Source: a candidate division WWE3 bacterium RIFCSPLOWO2_12_FULL_36_10 (GTDB taxonomy: Bacteria; Patescibacteriota; WWE3; UBA101185; UBA10185). Taken from it: DNA of 6,729 nt. The stretch is taken from the NCBI GenBank assembly GCA_001772985.1, contig MEVN01000014.1, forward strand, positions 1 to 6,729. The letters are read 5' to 3'. The notes beneath the pieces are model-generated. The model searched no databases and had not been told where the DNA came from. It saw nothing but the letters and a program-made list of their open reading frames with translations. Every line of letters begins with the position of its first letter. Position 1 is the first letter of the stretch. Positions 5,021 through 6,729 of the stretch are shown here, piece after piece. A program made the position numbers and the translations under genes.

Positions 5021-5275
5021 TTACTTTTGGAGGCTTTTATTTATAAACTTTTTTGATCTTTGAGTAGAAATAGCTTTTTTTATTTGTTCTTTGCTTATTT
5101 CACCACCAGTTTTAAACGAGCCGTACACATCTTTAGTCTGGGGGAATGGGCGCATGATTATTTTGTTGTCCTCCATTGTAACCTCAATTCTATCTGACGG
5201 CATTATATTTAAAGCATCTCTTATCGTTTTAGGTACTACGACTTGTCCTTTTTTTGATATAGATGTAGTCTTCAC
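5021..5275 (-). CDS. vapB: VapB/AbrB-family antitoxin
   Basis: The 84-residue protein begins with an AbrB/MazE/SpoVT swapped-hairpin DNA-binding domain: TTSISKKGQVVVPKTIRDAL (residues 3-22), then DRIEVTMEDNKIIMRPF (28-44). The tail (about 46-84; GSFKTGGEISKEQIKKAIS) is the toxin-binding arm of such antitoxins. It would bind VapC and block its active site, and the complex would repress the shared promoter. The start is GTG 5275, which lies 6 nt after a consensus -10 with no SD, so the mRNA is probably leaderless. With vapC it forms a normal two-gene toxin-antitoxin operon in the usual antitoxin-first order. Confidence 0.9.
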   Translation of the reverse strand: MKTTSISKKGQVVVPKTIRDALNIMPSDRIEVTMEDNKIIMRPFPQTKDVYGSFKTGGEISKEQIKKAISTQRSKKFINKSLQK

Positions 5276-5281
5276 ACTCTA

Positions 5282-5310
5282 ATTATAGTTGGTAAAACTT
5301 TTGGCGTCAA
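5282..5310 (-). promoter_or_regulatory. Promoter of vapBC (leaderless)
   Basis: On the minus strand TTGACG (5305-5310, 5 of 6) is followed by a 17-nt spacer and a perfect TATAAT (5282-5287). Only 6 nt separate the -10 from GTG 5275, so the transcript should begin at the start codon. Confidence 0.85.
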
Positions 5311-5374
5311 GTTTTACTTCGAAACGCGGAGCTACTTATATGAAATTCTGATGGAATACTAGACTTTATAAATA

Positions 5375-5383
5375 TGATACAAT
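5375..5383 (+). promoter_or_regulatory. Extended -10 promoter of the small-ORF chain
   Basis: TG-A-TACAAT (5375-5383) is an extended -10 with 5 of 6 consensus positions and no recognisable -35. RNA would start near 5390, about 30 nt before ATG 5420, leaving room for the AGGAG SD at 5408-5412. Confidence 0.55.
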
Positions 5384-5419
5384 ATCGTTTATCCCGAACC
5401 CCTGAAAAGGAGAAGTGAG

Positions 5420-5473
5420 ATGCCACCAGCGTGTAGGCAAAAGAGTGTAAGCTTTCCAAGGAACAAGCTGTGA
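5420..5473 (+). CDS. 17-codon leader ORF overlapping the next ORF
   Basis: ATG 5420 has a good SD (AGGAG 5408-5412, 7-nt spacing) and encodes MPPACRQKSVSFPRNKL before TGA 5471-5473. The stop overlaps the GTG start of the next ORF (5470) by 4 nt, the usual geometry of translational coupling. It may be a leader peptide that delivers ribosomes to the following ORF. It may also be the true N-terminus of that ORF, separated by a -1 frameshift or an indel: the next frame is open upstream to 5435 and reads like continuous protein there (AKECKLSKEQA). The initiation signal is solid, the interpretation is open. Confidence 0.55.
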   Translation: MPPACRQKSVSFPRNKL

Positions 5474-5580
5474 TTTTTATTTATGAATGTAGTCAAACGG
5501 GAAAGTTAGTTGACGAAACAGACTTTTGGGCAGCTTTTAACTCTGCGTCGTTGACTACAAAGAAAAGGAGGCAGGAATGA
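5470..5580 (+). CDS. Unrecognised 36-residue ORF, related to the C-terminus of the next gene
   Basis: It starts at GTG 5470, which has no SD of its own, and ends at TGA 5578-5580, overlapping ATG 5577 as ATGA. It lies between two ORFs with strong SDs. The protein (IFIYECSQTGKLVDETDFW and onward, with basic end TTKKRRQE) aligns with the last third of the next protein. L, A, C, K, V, E, F, W and A recur in the same order over about 33 positions, with one gap. The frame is open upstream to 5435, and the added residues KECKLSKEQA extend the similarity, so the protein probably once began further upstream. The last codons contain the SD of the next gene. No known domain was recognised. It could be a functional small protein or the broken first copy of a duplicated domain. 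Confidence 0.55.
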   Translation: MIFIYECSQTGKLVDETDFWAAFNSASLTTKKRRQE

Positions 5581-5897
5581 CAGTGGGTGTGTATGGTAAT
5601 CCTGTTCCCGATAACAGCGGCAATGGCAACTTTCGCAACAGAGGGCCTCGTCGCGATGGAAGAAAAAAAGTCAAGAAAGGATCCCTGAAAAAAGCGAACA
5701 TACGTCCAATTCCGGGTCAATGGATGATTGATGAATGGGCAAATAGGTTTGGGTTGGATTCAGAATGGCTTGGGCTTAATGCTTGGAATGGGGAATTGAA
5801 TTCACAGGAAGCTTACGCTTTACTTAAAGCGTGTAATGAAGTTAGAAAAGTTAGTGAAGATGCGTTTTGGCAGGCATATTCTGGGTCGCAAAGTTAA
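5577..5897 (+). CDS. Unrecognised 106-residue protein with basic N-terminus and helical C-terminal domain
   Basis: ATG 5577 follows AAGGAGG (5565-5571) by 5 nt, a strong SD inside the end of the preceding ORF. Residues 1-45 are Gly/Asn/Asp-rich and then strongly basic (RRDGRKKVKKGSLKKANIR at about 25-43), suggesting a flexible nucleic-acid-binding arm. Residues of about 46-103 look helical (WMIDEWANRFGLDSEWLGL; EAYALLKACNEVRKVSEDAF) and end with FWQAYSGSQS. The segment from about residue 72 resembles the 36-residue ORF just upstream. No enzyme motif, cysteine cluster, signal peptide or membrane segment was seen. It is the last gene of the unit: a strong intrinsic terminator begins 15 nt after its stop. 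Composition is intermediate, unlike the GC-rich 2974 gene. It looks real; function is unknown. Confidence 0.8.
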   Translation: MTVGVYGNPVPDNSGNGNFRNRGPRRDGRKKVKKGSLKKANIRPIPGQWMIDEWANRFGLDSEWLGLNAWNGELNSQEAYALLKACNEVRKVSEDAFWQAYSGSQS

Positions 5898-5912
5898 TTC
5901 CAACAATTTCAG

Positions 5913-5955
5913 CCGGCTTGACACGTGTAACAACACGAGTTAGGCCGGTTTTTTT
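5913..5955 (+). terminator. Strong intrinsic terminator of the small-ORF chain
   Basis: The 16-nt arms 5913-5928 and 5933-5948 pair at 15 of 16 positions (two G-T pairs, one A-A mismatch) around an AACA loop. Seven Ts follow at 5949-5955. The T run overlaps the stop codon of the convergent 32-codon ORF. Confidence 0.93.
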
Positions 5956-6052
5956 ATTTAAAATTATCTTTGAATAGAGATTCTCTCACGGATTTGAGCA
6001 TTTTGTGTATTTTCTTAATATTCTTTAAGTCTTCTTTTTCTTCTTTTAACAT
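5954..6052 (-). CDS. Putative 32-residue lysine-rich helical peptide
   Basis: A minus-strand ORF of 32 codons (ATG 6050-6052, TAA 5954-5956) encodes MLKEEKEDLKNIKKIHKMLK and 12 more residues. It is a charged amphipathic sequence with hydrophobic residues spaced as in a single helix or short coiled coil. Support comes from an extended -10 ending 6 nt before the ATG, the same arrangement as for vapB and the CopG gene. It has no SD and no known family. The stop falls in the T run of the plus-strand terminator, whose hairpin could also slow minus-strand transcripts. It may be a genuine small protein or chance. Confidence 0.4.
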   Translation of the reverse strand: MLKEEKEDLKNIKKIHKMLKSVRESLFKDNFK

Positions 6053-6058
6053 TTGTAG

Positions 6059-6067
6059 ATTATATCA
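6059..6067 (-). promoter_or_regulatory. Extended -10 element upstream of the 32-codon ORF
   Basis: On the minus strand TG-A-TATAAT (TATAAT at 6059-6064, TGA at 6065-6067) is a perfect extended -10. No -35 is seen. It ends 6 nt before ATG 6052. Confidence 0.5.
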
Positions 6068-6077
6068 AAAGTTTTAA

Positions 6078-6505
6078 GTTAGGATATTCTATAGCGTTTT
6101 CGGTAAAACAACATTAAAATTAATCAACGACCTCTCCGAAACTAACTACACAATTAGAGACAAAAAACGGGAAGCAGTTAACAATTCGGATTTCGTGGAG
6201 TTAGCCTGCGAAAAAGTAGAAAGGTATAGAAGTACTGTTGAGGGCTTAAATCTTTTGCTTGATTCATATGCTAGATTTTTTGTAAAAACTAAATCGGTAG
6301 GCATTCCTTCAAATCAGATAGGATTTTTAGAGACACTGTTTAACCGCGTTTACCGGGGGTTAATATTGATGAACTATATCTGGATCCAAAAGTAGGGGAG
6401 TTAAAGTTATCGGGTTCAAGTAAATATGTGGTCTTTGGTCCTAGAAAAAATTTGAGGCAAGTTGCTTTTGTTTCTTTGCAACCTGCCTCTGAACTAGTTA
6501 ACTAG
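6078..6505 (+). pseudogene. Decayed gene fragment with probable frameshift in a G run
   Basis: Frame 6078-6395 is open but has no ATG, GTG or TTG before GTG 6195. The residues upstream of that (FGKTTLKLINDLSETNYTIR and onward) read as natural protein, so the true N-terminus is missing. The coding-like sequence continues through LACEKVERYRSTVEGLNLLL and GFLETLFNRVYRG to the run of five Gs at 6355-6359, after which the frame gives a short unlikely end. One extra G would join it to the frame from 6359 onward (GVNIDELYLDPKVGELKLSG), open to TAG 6503-6505. The last 20 or so codons cross a terminator hairpin of the opposite strand, so the original end may be earlier. FGKTT recalls a P-loop, but the first glycine is absent. 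The family was not recognised. No SD or promoter was seen, which fits a relic. Confidence 0.5.
6445..6489 (-). terminator. Intrinsic terminator of the minus-strand gene at the window end
   Basis: Arms GAGGCAAGTTGC (6454-6465) and GCAACCTGCCTC (6478-6489) pair at 11 of 12 positions, with the odd pair G-T when read on the minus strand. On that strand the hairpin is followed by AAATTTTTT (6445-6453). It lies about 25 nt after the stop of the 6515 gene. A 12-bp palindrome CTAGTTAACTAG (6494-6505) sits between. Confidence 0.85.
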
Positions 6506-6514
6506 CTGTAAATC

Positions 6515-6729
6515 CTATTTCGATTGAAGACTTCTAACCGCAATACGGTTCGCCATTGCCCAAGTGTAAAGACCGTAATTACCATCAAGGCTGGCAAACC
6601 ATTTGGCTTCAGTAGCATTTCGGGTGTAACTGTAATCAATTCCTTCGTTTTCATCAAGTTTTACATAAGTCCTTTGTTCTTCACTCACATCGTACTTGAA
6701 AATAACAAAACCTCCATTAATTTCCTCAA
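6515..6729 (-). CDS. Unrecognised protein, C-terminal part (gene runs off the window)
   Basis: A minus-strand frame enters at the right end of the window and runs for 70 full codons to TAG at 6515-6517; its start lies outside. The visible part reads GGFVIFKYDVSEEQRTYVKL (from residue 5 of the fragment), DENEGIDYSYTRNATEAKWF, then a C-terminal SLDGNYGLYTWAMANRIAVR. The first half looks like beta strands with charged turns and the end like a helix rich in aromatic residues. No cysteines and no membrane segment are visible. Reality is supported by uninterrupted, varied coding-like sequence and a well-placed terminator 25 nt after the stop. I do not recognise the family, and a fragment this short does not allow a function. 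Confidence 0.65.
   Translation of the reverse strand, partial: EEINGGFVIFKYDVSEEQRTYVKLDENEGIDYSYTRNATEAKWFASLDGNYGLYTWAMANRIAVRSLQSK

Noticed and set aside
6090..6112. Walker A P-loop (FGKTT) in the decayed frame
   Set aside because: The consensus G-x-x-x-x-G-K-T/S needs a glycine five residues before GKT. Here that position is Phe, so an ATPase call is not supported.

Overview
The window looks like accessory DNA from an AT-rich, small-genome bacterium. A Candidate Phyla Radiation (Patescibacteria) lineage would fit the mix of surface-sugar genes, a REP-associated transposase, toxin/antitoxin genes, many very small genes and promoters lying almost on top of start codons. That assignment is inference: no taxonomic marker gene is present.

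Layout. (1) 1-2066 is a remnant of a surface polysaccharide locus. It holds the 3' end of a sugar-nucleotide epimerase and a complete membrane-anchored GT2 glycosyltransferase whose usual DxD motif reads SPT. A convergent RAYT-type transposase gene sits between them and carries two REP-like palindromes inside its reading frame. (2) 2067-2712 is an AT-rich spacer with nested palindromes, followed by a CopG-type antitoxin gene with no visible toxin. (3) 2725-4645 is clearly different DNA. A consensus promoter (TTGACA-17-TATAAT) drives a heavily structured leader of about 200 nt. This is followed by a GC-rich 339-codon gene for an unrecognised protein with two four-cysteine clusters, a 14-bp inverted repeat, a 40-codon gene with a near-perfect Shine-Dalgarno (SD) sequence, a doubtful small ORF and an intrinsic terminator. 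(4) 4644-5310 (minus strand) is a complete vapBC toxin-antitoxin operon. (5) 5375-5955 is a compact unit: promoter, three ORFs chained by 4-nt start/stop overlaps, and a strong terminator. The second and third ORFs appear to share a short domain. (6) 5954-6729 holds a 32-codon minus-strand ORF, a decayed plus-strand reading frame with a probable frameshift in a G run, and the 3' end of an unrecognised minus-strand gene with its own terminator.

Two modes of gene expression can be read from the sequence. The transposase, CopG antitoxin, vapB and the 32-codon ORF have a -10 element ending only 6-7 nt before the start codon and no SD, as expected for leaderless mRNAs. The 2974, 4279, 5420 and 5577 genes have strong SD sequences, and the first has a long folded leader. 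The GC-rich 2974 and 4279 genes look imported. The most unusual items are the structured leader with its cysteine-cluster protein, and the overlapping small-ORF chain at 5420-5897. No homology search was possible, so 'unrecognised' means not recognised by reading.
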